Positions 36,401 through 47,339 of a stretch of DNA of 64,000 bases are shown piece by piece. Position 1 is the first letter of the stretch; each line of letters begins with the position of its first letter. Source of the DNA: Syngnathus acus. Its lineage: Eukaryota; Chordata; Actinopteri; Syngnathiformes; Syngnathidae. The stretch lies in the NCBI RefSeq assembly GCF_901709675.1, contig NC_051101.1:1606501-1670500 (forward strand), in the 5' to 3' direction. The notes under the pieces are model-generated. The model made no database searches. It was given only the letters and a program-made list of their open reading frames with translations, and was not told the DNA's origin. The position numbers and the translations under genes are program-made.

Positions 36401-36812
36401 TGACTATTTTGGGTCCGGAGTTGTCCAAAGAACTCTTCACCGTTACCATCACGTGCGTGGCAGATTCGCGGCCAGAAAGCGAGTACGAGTGGTTCCTAAA
36501 TGACATCCCCTCATCGGCCGTTGCCTCGAGCAGCGTCATCCAAATTCCGTTGCTGGAGTCCAACTACACGTGCAAGGCGACCAACCCCGTCACCAACATC
36601 AGCATGTCGCGCAGCAAGTCAATCAGCCCTTTTGGTGAGTACGACTCTCCTTCAACGACATTCCATCATGGGCAGAAAATGAGAAATTCCCTTCATTTCT
36701 CTGAAATGTCATTTTTTCTCCAGGTTCTGCTTCTGCCCTCCAGTCCATATCGCACAAATATCTGGTGATCATAAGTGTTTTGATCGTGTCTGTCCAGGCT
36801 CTCTTCCACTGA
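30412..36812 (+). CDS. CEACAM-like GPI-anchored protein, V plus ten Ig domains (gene 7)
   Basis: Thirteen exons: 30412-30457 (signal, [16 protein letters not shown]), 30527-30820 (V-like, no disulphide), C2 exons 31934-32215, 32352-32615, 33595-33870, 33937-34188, 34335-34610, 34691-34942, 35097-35372, 35440-35691, 35924-36208, 36386-36634, and tail 36724-36812. The sum is 3093 bases, 1030 residues, phase 1 throughout. Three consecutive exon pairs from 33595 to 35691 are each exactly 276 plus 252 bases, and their second members share MSGxYTCxAxN and a V-T/S-G turn, which marks cassette duplication. The last exon ([19 protein letters not shown]) suits a GPI signal. The polyadenylation signal is probably AATAAA at 37078. 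It is convergent with pafah1b3. Confidence 0.85.
31016..31201. repeat. (TGGA)n tetranucleotide array
   Basis: About 185 bases of TGGA in the V/C2 intron of gene 7. The flank to about 31400 contains decayed SINE-like phrases, so the array may have grown from a SINE tail. Confidence 0.95.
32690..33390. repeat. Decayed SINE-derived sequence
   Basis: Intron of gene 7 with repeated weak matches to the 3' half of the SINE at 18680: 'gtgccctgtgattgactg', 'aactgggataggttccag', 'gataagcggcgcaaaatgg', 'aagtagaaaatggatg'. Several overlapping old copies are likely. Confidence 0.45.
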
Positions 36813-37077
36813 GTAGCTCCAAATCATTTGCAGCATCCCGTCGTTGGTCAGCTCGGAAAGGCGGTGGAGACATCATCTGTTATTCATTTTCGTTTTTGAC
36901 GGCAGCACTTTGTGATTATTGCTGTCACTGCACTGGAACGTGCTTTTCCTACTTTCAAAGTGGCACCATTGCTAACAATCAACTCTTGCACTTTTGGCCA
37001 AAGTCGTGTGAGATCAAACCATATGATGTGTGTTTAGACATTATCAGGCGTTGACTTGTAGTATTTTCTGCGAAATC

Positions 37078-37083
37078 AATAAA
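37078..37083 (+). terminator. Polyadenylation signal of gene 7
   Basis: AATAAA 266 bases after the gene 7 stop codon. Confidence 0.55.
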
Positions 37084-37536
37084 ACTTGGAAGACTGGTTG
37101 ATCCTCGGGCCGTGTTGTTTTGTTTGTTTAATTTGGGGATATATACATCCAAATCTGGTGAACGGCACGGGACTCACGTCAGTATGTACCAGCACTTCTC
37201 TGAAGTGGAGGACATAGCAGAAGACCGGCCAGTAAATATACACAAAGATCACACCCACCAAAAGAATGCTGTTGTCTTTCTTTAATTTGTCTTCTCAGCT
37301 TACAGTGCTCGCAAATTGAAGCAATGGAATTTTCCTGAAGGCCAAATTGGAGCGGCACCTCCCGACACAAGAATTGTGCAACAAACACATTTGTGGCGTT
37401 TGTTGTTTTCAACTACAGTACAACAGCAAAAAGTGCTTAAGGACATGGATAAAGTCTGAGGAGGAGCGTCATCACGGGACAAAAACAGGAGTGGGAGCTT
37501 CATTTGGACATTAGTCTCCTTCTCCAACATTTCACA

Positions 37537-37542
37537 TTTATT
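37537..37542 (-). terminator. Possible polyadenylation signal of pafah1b3
   Basis: AATAAA on the minus strand about 180 bases beyond the pafah1b3 stop codon. Confidence 0.45.
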
Positions 37543-37724
37543 TCATAATTATTATTTCACTATTTTCATTTCAAGTGTTTTGGTCCCATTACCTGTAACA
37601 GTGATTGACAACCACGTCGCCCACCGATGCGTTGTCATCGATATTATTTGTCATTCTTGCTAAGCTAGCGGGTATGAGGGACCAGTGCGAGTCGTCTATA
37701 CGTGCGCATGTGTGTATGTGTTAC

Positions 37725-39050
37725 TCAGTTCTCGGCAGACCTGTCTAGCATGGACTTGAGGTGGGTTTGCAGCGGCTCACACACAGCCTGGTAGGCCTGC
37801 GGACTGAGGTGAAGGTAGTCGTACATGTCCTGGTGGGAGATGCTGCCGTTGGAGTGCACGAAGCCCGGGTCCACGTTCAGGAAGGAGGCGTGAGCGAGGC
37901 CGGCGACGGCTGCCCGCACCAACCGGTTGACCTCGGCGTTGCGCTCACGCAGCGGGTTTGGGGACTTACCTCTGGGCAGGAGTCCCTGCATGGAAGAGGG
38001 GTTTTCAGGTTGAAAAAAAAAAAAAGCAGAGGCCGCTATCAGTACTGATATTTAACGGAGGCGTGACGACTTACCAGAACGAGCGTGTGAGCGTGCGGCA
38101 GCTTGTTCTTGACCACTTGGACGATTTCCATGATGCCGCCGCAGATCTGCTCTGCGGTGTGTCCATGGTTTTGAGTCCCCACCCACAAAACAACGATCTG
38201 GTGCGACAGAAGCGACGGGATGACGTCACCGTGTCCATGCACCGAAAACTAATGATGTGCACAATACCTTTGGGCTGATGTGGTCCAGTTCACCGTTGGT
38301 CAGTCTCCAGAGCACGTGCTGCGTGGCATCACTGCCAACTCCGAAATTGAGGGCGTGGAGTGGCGAGAAGAGTTGTCGCCACACCTGCAAAACATATCTG
38401 GCTTGCACATGAACATAAATTTAGAAGGATGGACACAAAGGATGGTTTCTTACACCAAATTGATGCATGTGCTGCACCAGAAAGTCACCAACGAAGAGGA
38501 CGTCGGGTTCTTTGTCTTTGCTGTCGGACAGGAAGCGGTTGTGCTGCACATGGGCAGAAGAACTATCAATACAGGAAGTGCCATATTGAAGGGTTTTTAT
38601 GTTATTTTTGTGATGCCGCCACAGTGGGGCTTCGGCTGGATCAGCCCTTTCTGCCAATAGAGGGTGGTGCTCGACTTTAACAGTCATAAGTAGTTTAATG
38701 CACTAAAATGTGGCTAGACTGGATGAAGACTGGTAATGTGTGGATGTACAACAGCGCCGGCAAAGTTCCGAGGCAGAAATTTTGAGTGGACCTATTTTTG
38801 TGGTGTAGTCATTCAACTACTAGCCCTGCGTCAATTATTAGGAGAGAGGTTTTGAAATTGTATGTAAATTGAATGTAATTTGGCGGTCTGCCTGCAATTT
38901 CGTGACTGTGTTTTGTGTGTGTGTAAGGAGGGGGGGGTTACGCTCATTTAAATTACGTTATGAACACACCATCGACATCCATCGTCCGTCTCCCTGGGTG
39001 TCCAAACAGGCGGTGGGTGTGGCGGCCGGGTTCTTCTCGTCGGCGCTCAT
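37725..39050 (-). CDS. pafah1b3: PAF acetylhydrolase Ib catalytic-subunit homologue with altered active site
   Basis: Five exons on the minus strand, all joins phase 0: 39050-38970, 38543-38454, 38384-38268, 38197-38075, 37985-37725. The sum is 672 bases, 223 residues, close to the 231 of human PAFAH1B3. Family landmarks are QGDGRWMSM, DSKDKEPDVLFVGD, SPLHALNFG, NHGHTAEQ, LLPRGKSPNPLRERN and DMYDYLHL. It resembles the B3 more than the B2 subunit (HGHTAEQ, DYLHLS). The family is a cytosolic SGNH hydrolase that removes the acetyl group of platelet-activating factor and binds LIS1. Here the nucleophile Ser is Phe (residue 48, codon 38483-38481), the second Gly of the GxGGD oxyanion loop is Ser (75), and the GTN asparagine is Gln (105). 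The DxxH pair is kept. It is probably catalytically dead but structurally intact. Confidence 0.88.
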
Positions 39051-40011
39051 AGTCGGCCCCGATCAGCGTTTAAAAGCCGCCACGTATGACTTTGGCTCTT
39101 TCTGTTTCAACGGCCCAACCCGAAAGAAAAAAAGAAAACAAACAGTCTAGACAACACGGCTAACCGGGCGGTCGTTTCAGACGCCAATGAAATTAGCACC
39201 GGCGGCTAGCTTGTGAGTTTTTTTTATTTTTTATTCAACTTACTTACGTTTACCTTAGTTGTTGAAATAATTGTGCGCCAGGCTATATGATAGATCAAAC
39301 CAGTGAGAATTTACGTGAACGTTGAAATGGATAATTAAATAGTGCAAAATCGTGTCATCATCTCCCCAAATCCGTTTCAGGAAGTGAGGTTCACGCTGAT
39401 GGCCCGTACCACTGCAATCCTGTGGGGATAACGGTGAATTGTTTCAAAACATTTCATTCCCTTAGCGGTGTTTTACAATCACGATTCACCATTGGAGAAA
39501 AATATTACATATGTTAATACTGGGCTTCATAAAATTTAAATGGGGAAATGGGAGAAAAAAAAATGCTACGTTGTGGGACTCCTTTAGGAATGTGTCAATG
39601 GTCCGGTCGAGTGACGTTTGAGAGCGCTACCACTGCGCATGCCTAGCGCATATACGCGTCGCATTTGGGGGGACGGTTAAAACTTTACAATTAGCTGTGA
39701 TGTCGGCAGTTGTTTTTGAATTAATTTAATTGTTAGGTTCATTCGTCGGGTTCGCTGTTAATTCCGCCTCACGCGGCTTAAATTGTTTGTAGTTAATTTG
39801 GGCGGAGTACAGGAACATCATTCAGGTGCGTCTTCCGTTTAAATTGCAGCTGCAATCACCTGCATACGGCTAACGGGCGCGATCGATTGTACCGTTCACC
39901 ATCACTGCACGTTTTATAAAATAAAATAAAATGGATTGATTTTGCAGGTGTGGTGGGCTCTTTGATCCTGACCAGTCAGTCTCCTCTTTTGGCTCTGCAG
40001 ACGTCCGTTAG
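39051..40011. promoter_or_regulatory. Shared upstream region of pafah1b3 and prr19
   Basis: About 960 bases between two divergent start codons. The human PAFAH1B3 and PRR19 genes are likewise head to head, so a bidirectional promoter is plausible. No TATA box is evident near either start. Confidence 0.4.
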
Positions 40012-42111
40012 ATGGCGCCCTCGCCAGTTTGTGAGTAAAGTGAACTTTTGATCGAATATCTGCAACGCGGCCACGTTAGCTTAACTTGCACGCGTTCAGT
40101 GTTCAGTTTTGGATCGAATTGAAATAATTGTAGACTGCCAAACTGCTGCTTGTTCTGCAGCAAGTGAGTTGACTGCCACCAGACAGCACTTGTATAACAT
40201 CTGTATCTTAAAATAGGGTGATATGAGTATACCGGCAGTATGGCAGTTTTTTTCCCAGAAATATTTTATTTTCAAACGTGTTTAATTTTGTTTTTTCTCT
40301 CAAGTCAAGATGAGCCACTTAGCAGAGAGACAATCCGTGGGGGCCTCTAAATGCCCAGCGGACGTGAGCAAGCACAAAGTGAAACGCCTGAAGTCACGTA
40401 AGGAGCGCAGTCAGGTGAGAGGCAGCAAGGACGCCTGCAAGCTCAAAGCGCGCAGCTGCCACGCTCATGGCAACCTGGATATCGGGCACACATACGGCTG
40501 CTGCCGGCACAGCTGTTGCCGGCATGGCTGCAGGAGGGACGGCGCATCGACCCCGCCGCCGGCGCTCTGTGAAGCGCTGGCTCCCATGCAAGAAGCCAGT
40601 GTCATCACGGAGGCCCGCCTCACCGGCCGCCGTGGGCCTCTTCAACCGCAAGGTCAAGTCTATCGACATCGAGCAGCTGTTACTGGGGAAGAGGGAGGCC
40701 AGGGTCAAGGAGGCAAAGGCGACATCCTCGCACGTCATGACTGCTGCAAGTGGTCCCGATGAGGAAGCCGGAGCCACTGAGGAAGGATGTGACAACAACA
40801 GCCCGGCGTCAGATGTGACGCCGGACCAAAGAGAACAACAACATCCAGCAAAAAACGATTTGCGCCAGGGGCTGCCATCCTCTGCTGAATGCACGCCGCA
40901 GAGAAAGAACCCCCCTGACCCGCGCCCACCACCTAGCCCGATTCGCTGTCGGCCCGTCGTCGTGGAAACCAAGGCGGACACGCATGCCCAAAGAGAGGAC
41001 ACTGGCTGTAAGTCTGTCGCTGTGGTGGCACGGCACCTGTGCGAAGCCTTGCGCCTCCCCTTAATGAGGAAGAGGGATCTGGTGGCGGAGAGCAGGGAGG
41101 TGCTGGTGCGGGCTCTGCGAGCGGCGCACGGCCAGCGCTTGCAGCAGAACCTCCTCCGCATACACTCAACCACCGACCTCCACCATCATCCCAGGACAGA
41201 AGTCCAATATCCCACACGGAAAGACTGGGATGGACGCTTGATGCCAGGTAAGTGACGCCACAAGCGCCAGAGAGCCCAGAATCATCCATGAGAACCTTCA
41301 ACTAAAATATGCCGCACTCGTATCTGGCATACTTTAACCCCCTTTAATTTATGGCCTTTAATTTGATAAACAGCTATGGATTTTTGTTTTGTTATTAGAC
41401 ACGTTCCCAGCACCATTTCAAGTCCACTCTGCGGATTACTTCTACTTCGGCAGCAAGGATGCTTCCGCTTTGGAAAACACAAGGAAGGGAAGGCAGCACG
41501 TTCCCTGGGATCTCAGGAGCTCGCCACAGCAGCACTTCAGCCAGGTATGAATGTCTGATGTATTTTTTTTTTCTTGTAGCAAAGCCTTTAGCCGCCTGCA
41601 CCTTACTTTGTCTTCTGAGAAGACCGACGCTTGGCAAAGCAGCCCCATGAACACCTCGGCAGGCTTCTTGGAGGACATCTTCAGGCCTCGCGTCTCGCCG
41701 GAGGAGTTCAGCATGGATTTCGGCTCCTCCTCGACAGAGATTCATCACTTGTTTGGCCTGTCCCCTCCCTGTCGAGCGGAACCGGCGACACACGGCTTTG
41801 CCAAAACGGACTACACTGTGGGTCCATTTGAGGACTGTTTTGCGCGGAGGAGGTTGAGTCGATCGCAGGCGAGCTGCACGCAACTTGGCGCCCGCCAGGA
41901 GCTTGCAGCCCGATATTCACCTGAGAGCTTTCCCCTCGAGCGGGAAACCTTCTTTGAAAGTCAACAGTACTTCCCAAGCCCCATTTTGTTCTCACAACCT
42001 TTAACCTCCTTCCACGACCACCGTTACCAGCCATCTTACAGTCCTCCATCTTTATTTGCATCCTTGTCAAGTCCGAAGCCCTTGTCCTTTTACCACAGGA
42101 AATTGTACTAA
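40012..42111 (+). CDS. prr19: PRR19 homologue with an apparent one-base frameshift
   Basis: Proposed exons: 40012-40030 (MAPSPV, uncertain), 40305-41247, 41399-41544, 41620-42111. Recognised against human PRR19 by order: the basic HKVKRLKSRKERSQ near the start, SVITEARLTGRR, GLFNRKVKSIDIEQLL, a helical VAESREVLVRALRAAHGQ block, and the C-terminal HRKLY before the stop (human ends MRLY). PRR19 works with CNTD1 in meiotic crossover formation. The segments SVITEARLTGRR and GLFNRKVKSID are adjacent in human but lie in different frames here. One G too many in GGG at 40634-40636 would explain this. The intron 41545-41619 is only 75 bases. An in-frame TGA at 41548 falls inside it and so is removed. 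About 532 residues if the frame is continuous. Confidence 0.7.
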
Positions 42112-42697
42112 CTATTGTATTAACCCAAAAAGGCAACGTATTCTTAGCAATAATATGCTCAGTCTTGCCCCCAAGTCCAAATACTTTATTCTGATGGGTT
42201 GTGCATTTTTTGAAAAATAATTAAGCAGATTCAAACCTTGATTTTCATCTGGCACATACGACAGAAGAATCTTTCTACAATCAATTCTCTTTGAACTCAC
42301 TTTCTGTTCACGTCTCGTATGCTTTTTTTTGTTCTCTCATAAACAGTCAGACAAAGAAGAGTGAAAGTGGAAAATCCAAAATGATCACAATGAACCTCGA
42401 AAATGTGGAATGTCAATCCAAATTGCAAAAAACAGTCCAAGCGATGCATCCTTTCTCAAAAGCTCATTAGTCGAGGCGCTTGTATCTCAAAGCAGGAGAC
42501 ATGATACATTTTATTTCACAATTTCCAATGCTTCCTCTGTGTTTTAATAACACGCCTGTGACATTTGTTCACCAAAATAGCCAATTAGATCAAGAATTAC
42601 ATTTTCTTTTCTTTTTTTTCTCATTTGCAATTCCACTTCAACTTTTGCAGATTAAATGACCTGGATGACTAACAAGCTAATTAGTCGCACAGTTATT
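42112..42697. other. Convergent intergenic / 3' UTR interval
   Basis: Between the stop codons of prr19 (plus) and tlr21 (minus). AT-rich, presumably 3' UTR on both sides, with no other feature seen. Confidence 0.5.
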
Positions 42698-45643
42698 TTA
42701 ATAAGTGTAATAGTTTCCATCCGCTATGAGAGTCTGAGTGTCAGAATCTCCCAAATCGTCCGGAGCCGCCCGAGTTTCGTCACCGTCCTCCATCTCCAGT
42801 TTGCTCCCAGCCTTTACTGCACGACGCAACTGATTCCAGAAGAGCTCCTGGGCCTGCTCGGGGTTGATGCAGTCCGAGGAAGGCCACTGCAGATACGTCT
42901 TTTTGAGCATGACCTTCCGCATGCGGTGGTAAGAGGACATTTGGCGTTCTGAGACGGGCTCCAGGAAGACAAGCAGGAGCACGTCGCGGTGTTCGTCAAA
43001 GAGCCGGTAGCTGGCCAGCTGGATCTCCAGGGAGCACCACTCGCTCTGGATGAAATTGCGACTCACCACGCAGATGGTCTTGCGGCTACTGTACACAGCC
43101 GCCACGATGTTGTCCACAATGTCCCGGCCGGGCTCAAAGTCGCGGTGATGCAGGCAAAGTTTCAGAGACGAGCCGGTGCCTTCCAGCTTGGGCAGCAGCT
43201 GCTCCATGACCCACACTTCGTCGTTGGAATTGTATGACACAAATGCGTCGTACGTGCAATTCTCCTCCTCCTCCTTGAATTTGCGCCACTGCTCGCCAAA
43301 CCAGGATCGAAAGACGTAGTAGCCGTACTTCATTTTCCAGTAGAGTTTAACGTAAAGCAGCGGGATGACTGTCAACAGAGCCGCGGCGACCGCCGTGCTG
43401 AAGAAGAGAAACTCGCCCAGGTCGATGTAGCAGACGTTTGTCTCAAAGTTGTAGAAGTTCTTCTGGCCCTCCTGGCACGGTAGGTTGTAGACGTAGACCA
43501 CTTGGACCCTTTGGTTAATCACTGTCCAGTTCTGCAGCTGTGAATTAAGGCAGGTGCAGCTGAGCGGAAGGTTGCGTATGTCCAGGTAGCGCAGACGATG
43601 CAGGTCGCTCAGCATGCCCACGTCGAGGCTTTGCATCCCGTTGTGGTTGAGCTGCAACGACTGCACCCGGCTGAGATTGCCAAACACCTCCCGGGAGAAG
43701 TTCTGGATGCCCGCGTTCTCTAAAGTCAACTTGCTCAAGTTGCGAAGGTTCTTGAACATGCCCGGCAGTAGCGGAATGTTCACGTCGCAGCACTTGTTTA
43801 GTGTGAGGAAACGCAGGCGCTTGAGCTCATCAAAGGCATCAACGGCAATGTACGAGATTTGATTGTTGGTGAGGTAAAGAGAAGTGAGGTTACCCAGGCC
43901 GTGGAAAAACTTGCGTGGCAACAGCTTGAGGCCATAGAGACGCTGGTTGCCCAACTTCAAATCCTCGAGTCTGCTGAGATTCACAAATGGCGATATGACG
44001 GTGAGCCGGGAAAAGTGAATAAAGTTGTTCTCCAAATCCAGGACCTTAAGCATGCCCTCAAACACGGGATGGAGGCACATGTCGATCTGGTTCAGGTGGT
44101 TTCCGTCCAAGTATAAGTTGGACAAGTTTCGAAGTCCTTCAAGTCCTGCGGGCCGAATCTGGCTGATCTTGTTCCCTCCCAGGTCCAGCGTTGCCAGATT
44201 GTTAAGCCGGGAGAAGGTCTTGTTGAAAATGACAGAGATACGATTGTTGCGCAGGTTGAGCGTCTGCAGTGAAGTCAAGTCCTCAAAGGTGTCGCAGAAG
44301 AGGTCGGTGAGGAGGTTGTTGTCCAGACGCAGTGTCCTGAGCCTGACCAGCCCTTTGAGCGCTTTGTGAGCCAGATAGGCGATGTTGTTGATGTTTAAAT
44401 TCAGGGTGACAACGTTTGGCGTGTGATGGAAGGCGTAGGAGTACACACTCAGAATTCGGTTGTAGCGTAATTTCAGCTCCTCCAACTTGTGGAAAGGCCT
44501 CACATTCCTGCACGAGTAAAGTCTGGTTAGCTTGTTATTCTCCATGATGATGGTTTTTAAAGATCGATTCTCGCCGAGAAAACGGAGGCAGGTTGAGTTA
44601 CTTTCCTGGAGGCTCCTGGAGGTTATTTGATTTCGCGATAGATCCAGAGACATTCTGATTGTGGGGCAACGGGATAGCGTGTCATTTGCAAGATCCCGTA
44701 TGTTGTTGTTGCCCAAGCGTAGGTCATTGAGATATTTCATCTTTCGTCTCAGCACCTCGCACAGCTCAAGCAGCAGAGAGCTGTTCTTCACACCTGTGCC
44801 AGTGAAGTCCACGTGGCCCGCCTGGATATTACTGATGTTTAAAAGCTTGATTACGTCAACCGCGGTGGTGTCCAATTTGAGGTAGTTGGTTCGTTCCAGG
44901 TCCACACCGGCAAAATCCTCAGCGGTCAGTCTAGAATTGTAGGACAAATCCAAGATCTCCACCCCCGAGAGGAAGGAGCGCTGGCATCCCAACGTGGACA
45001 ATTTGTTTTGATACAGGTACAACTTGGTGAGGGACTTGGGGAAAGCAATGCGGTTGTGCTCCAGAGACGTGAACTTATTGTGGCAGAGCATCAGAATCGA
45101 CAGATTCCCCAAGTGGGACACCGACTCGACAATCTCTGAGAAGTTTGTCAGGAGATTCTCCTGCAGTATTAAAGTGCCAAGCTTGTGCACGGCAAAGAAA
45201 ATTTCTACCGGGAGCCGCTTGAGTCGATTGCCCCTCAGCAAGAGGAAAGTGAGATTGTGCAAGCTCGCAAAGAGCGAGGGGCTCAACTGAGAGATGTTAT
45301 TGAAGGACAAGTTGAGAGACCTCAGTTGGTGCAGGTCGCTGAAGGCCAAGGCGTCAATGGTGCTCACATTGTTGCTGTCCAACCGGAGCAGCTGAAGGTC
45401 CGTGAAGCGGGTGAAGGCTTTGTCGGGAATGTGCGGGATGGAGTTGCCCCAGATGCTGAGATTGATGACATGTCCCTGCAGGTCATCCATGATGGCGGAG
45501 ATATTGGTCTCCTTACGTTGGATGCATTTGAAGCCAAGGTTCCTGGCTCCGTCCCTCGTCTCAATGCAATTCTTGAAGGTATACGCTGCCGCCACTGCCA
45601 AGACTAGCGCGAGACACGACAGCCGATAGACAAGAGCCGCCAT
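42698..45643 (-). CDS. tlr21: Toll-like receptor, TLR21 type
   Basis: A single exon of 981 codons. Signal peptide MAALVYRLSCLALVLAVAAA, a leucine-rich ectodomain, a C-terminal LRR cap with LSCTCLNSQLQNW, a transmembrane segment about 744-766, and a TIR domain about 797-940. TIR boxes are YDAFVSYNSND (box 1), RDFEPGRDIVDN (box 2) and ELFW (box 3). The N-terminus (YTFKNCI, FKCIQRKETNISA) and the TIR phrase YSSRKTICVVSRNFIQSEWC read like TLR21 rather than TLR22, although this rests on recall of the families. TLR21 senses CpG DNA in endosomes of fish and birds and signals through MyD88. The reading frame is intact. A 5' UTR intron is possible (acceptor ttctcccctcag near 45709), with a TTTATAAGG motif around 45826-45834 as a candidate TATA box. 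Confidence 0.82.
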   Translation of the reverse strand: MAALVYRLSCLALVLAVAAAYTFKNCIETRDGARNLGFKCIQRKETNISAIMDDLQGHVINLSIWGNSIPHIPDKAFTRFTDLQLLRLDSNNVSTIDALAFSDLHQLRSLNLSFNNISQLSPSLFASLHNLTFLLLRGNRLKRLPVEIFFAVHKLGTLILQENLLTNFSEIVESVSHLGNLSILMLCHNKFTSLEHNRIAFPKSLTKLYLYQNKLSTLGCQRSFLSGVEILDLSYNSRLTAEDFAGVDLERTNYLKLDTTAVDVIKLLNISNIQAGHVDFTGTGVKNSSLLLELCEVLRRKMKYLNDLRLGNNNIRDLANDTLSRCPTIRMSLDLSRNQITSRSLQESNSTCLRFLGENRSLKTIIMENNKLTRLYSCRNVRPFHKLEELKLRYNRILSVYSYAFHHTPNVVTLNLNINNIAYLAHKALKGLVRLRTLRLDNNLLTDLFCDTFEDLTSLQTLNLRNNRISVIFNKTFSRLNNLATLDLGGNKISQIRPAGLEGLRNLSNLYLDGNHLNQIDMCLHPVFEGMLKVLDLENNFIHFSRLTVISPFVNLSRLEDLKLGNQRLYGLKLLPRKFFHGLGNLTSLYLTNNQISYIAVDAFDELKRLRFLTLNKCCDVNIPLLPGMFKNLRNLSKLTLENAGIQNFSREVFGNLSRVQSLQLNHNGMQSLDVGMLSDLHRLRYLDIRNLPLSCTCLNSQLQNWTVINQRVQVVYVYNLPCQEGQKNFYNFETNVCYIDLGEFLFFSTAVAAALLTVIPLLYVKLYWKMKYGYYVFRSWFGEQWRKFKEEEENCTYDAFVSYNSNDEVWVMEQLLPKLEGTGSSLKLCLHHRDFEPGRDIVDNIVAAVYSSRKTICVVSRNFIQSEWCSLEIQLASYRLFDEHRDVLLLVFLEPVSERQMSSYHRMRKVMLKKTYLQWPSSDCINPEQAQELFWNQLRRAVKAGSKLEMEDGDETRAAPDDLGDSDTQTLIADGNYYTY

Positions 45644-45869
45644 GGCTCAGCGTTCTCAATGCACTGAGTCCTTCAAAGGCTAATTTTGGACCTACATCCG
45701 AGTATATCTGAGGGGAGAAAAAGGACAAGACATGAGTGGCATCAAACGCACGCTGCTTTTTGTCACCGATGGGAACATTCCCACCTGCTGGGGTCTGACG
45801 CTGACGGTACACTTCCTTATAAATAACAGTCATTTCTCTTTTTATCAACAAGACTCCAGCTGCGCACAC

Positions 45870-47330
45870 TGTTGTTGTTTCGCTTTGTCTTTCTTTTTTT
45901 TTTTAAACATGCAGCATTTAAGAATGAATACTGGCTCATTGTCAGCTGCAGAACAAGCGGCGTTTGAGAAGAAATGCTGGCTTATTAAAAATAAAATAAA
46001 AAATAAATCTGTGATGTAAAATTCAATGACTCAAAAGCTATTGTATGATTTATTATGAATGTAATTGAATGATTAAACAATTCTATTAATTGAAAATGAC
46101 TTCACAACACACATATAAACACATTTCTAAAGGTCATGACATTTTTATTGGAAGGATACGCCTGACAAAATAAATATTGGATCATCATAACAATATGTGC
46201 AATTGTTTTAATGATGTCAATTGAAAACAATTTCCCCCGCTTTTCCTCACAAATATCTAAATAACAGGCTTGTTGAACACACATCAATCATATGCACCAT
46301 ATGAAATTTGCTCGAGTGAAAGCACAGCGTGTACATAGTGTGAGTGAAGTCATTATTCACTATCAAAAAATGTCCCGGCATGAACGTGACATTCAGGTGA
46401 ACAAAAAATTGGAATTCTACAAAAGAAACAACAATTATCTTACACTCGAGATGTTCGCGCTCAAAATGAAGAAATAATTGCAACAAAAGAATACTTCAAC
46501 TTCCTCGTGAGAAGACAACCTTTTGCACACTCTGCACCAAACACCGCACGAAAAGGCAAATCTGAGTACTATTTGGAAAAGAATGAAACGATTGCAGTAT
46601 TATGTCGTCTTACCCGATATCAAAGGAAATGTGTCTTGTCACCTTCTTTCTCTGTCTGAAAGAGGAAGACGAATGACACTGTTGCCCTTTACAATTCCCC
46701 GGTACTTTGCTGACGTCAACTAAAGGTTGAACAAATCCAAACACATTTGAAAATTACACGCAGACACAATTGGGTGATGGAAGGTGTTAGGGTTGACAAC
46801 TTACTCTGATCGTATGATTATGTTGGGATGTAGACTAGAATCATTTGCTAAAACCTTCCACCTTTCCTTGACTGGTTTTAACTTTCCACATTCAGTTTGT
46901 TGAAACCTTCCAAATGATGTGGAAACATTCTTGTTAGTTATCTAAAATGATCCACTACTATCTCTTTCCACAACCTTGTAAAACAAAGCACTAAGACCCT
47001 CTGCACTGATTAACCAGTTTGCAGAGGTGACCCCCTGTTCACTCTCACCCCCACCCTGCTTTCTCTCAACAAATATTCCCTTGCAAGAGGTGAAAATTAG
47101 ACTGCTTTTAAGCACCTCTGTACCACTCAGGGCACTGATGGCTTTCTCCGCTTGCAAGCGTAAAACGGCCAAACTGCCTCAAGTGTGGTTCTTGCATAAA
47201 AGGTAGAATGGGCAAAACTCTATCTATAAGGGATTCATTGGAAGGGAGTGATTGCCAAAATAAATAATGAGTCAATATTGAGAAATAATGAGCTTTCCAT
47301 GACCCGCCCTGCCAATCAAATAAATCACAT
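45870..47330. other. Intergenic, no gene recognised
   Basis: AT-rich upstream region of tlr21. No transposon ends, RNA gene or domain-bearing frame seen. Confidence 0.5.
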
Positions 47331-47339
47331 GCACCTCAC

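Noticed and set aside
41545-41579. A 35-base GT...AG intron in prr19
   Set aside because: Too short and out of frame; the acceptor at 41619 gives a 75-base intron in correct phase.
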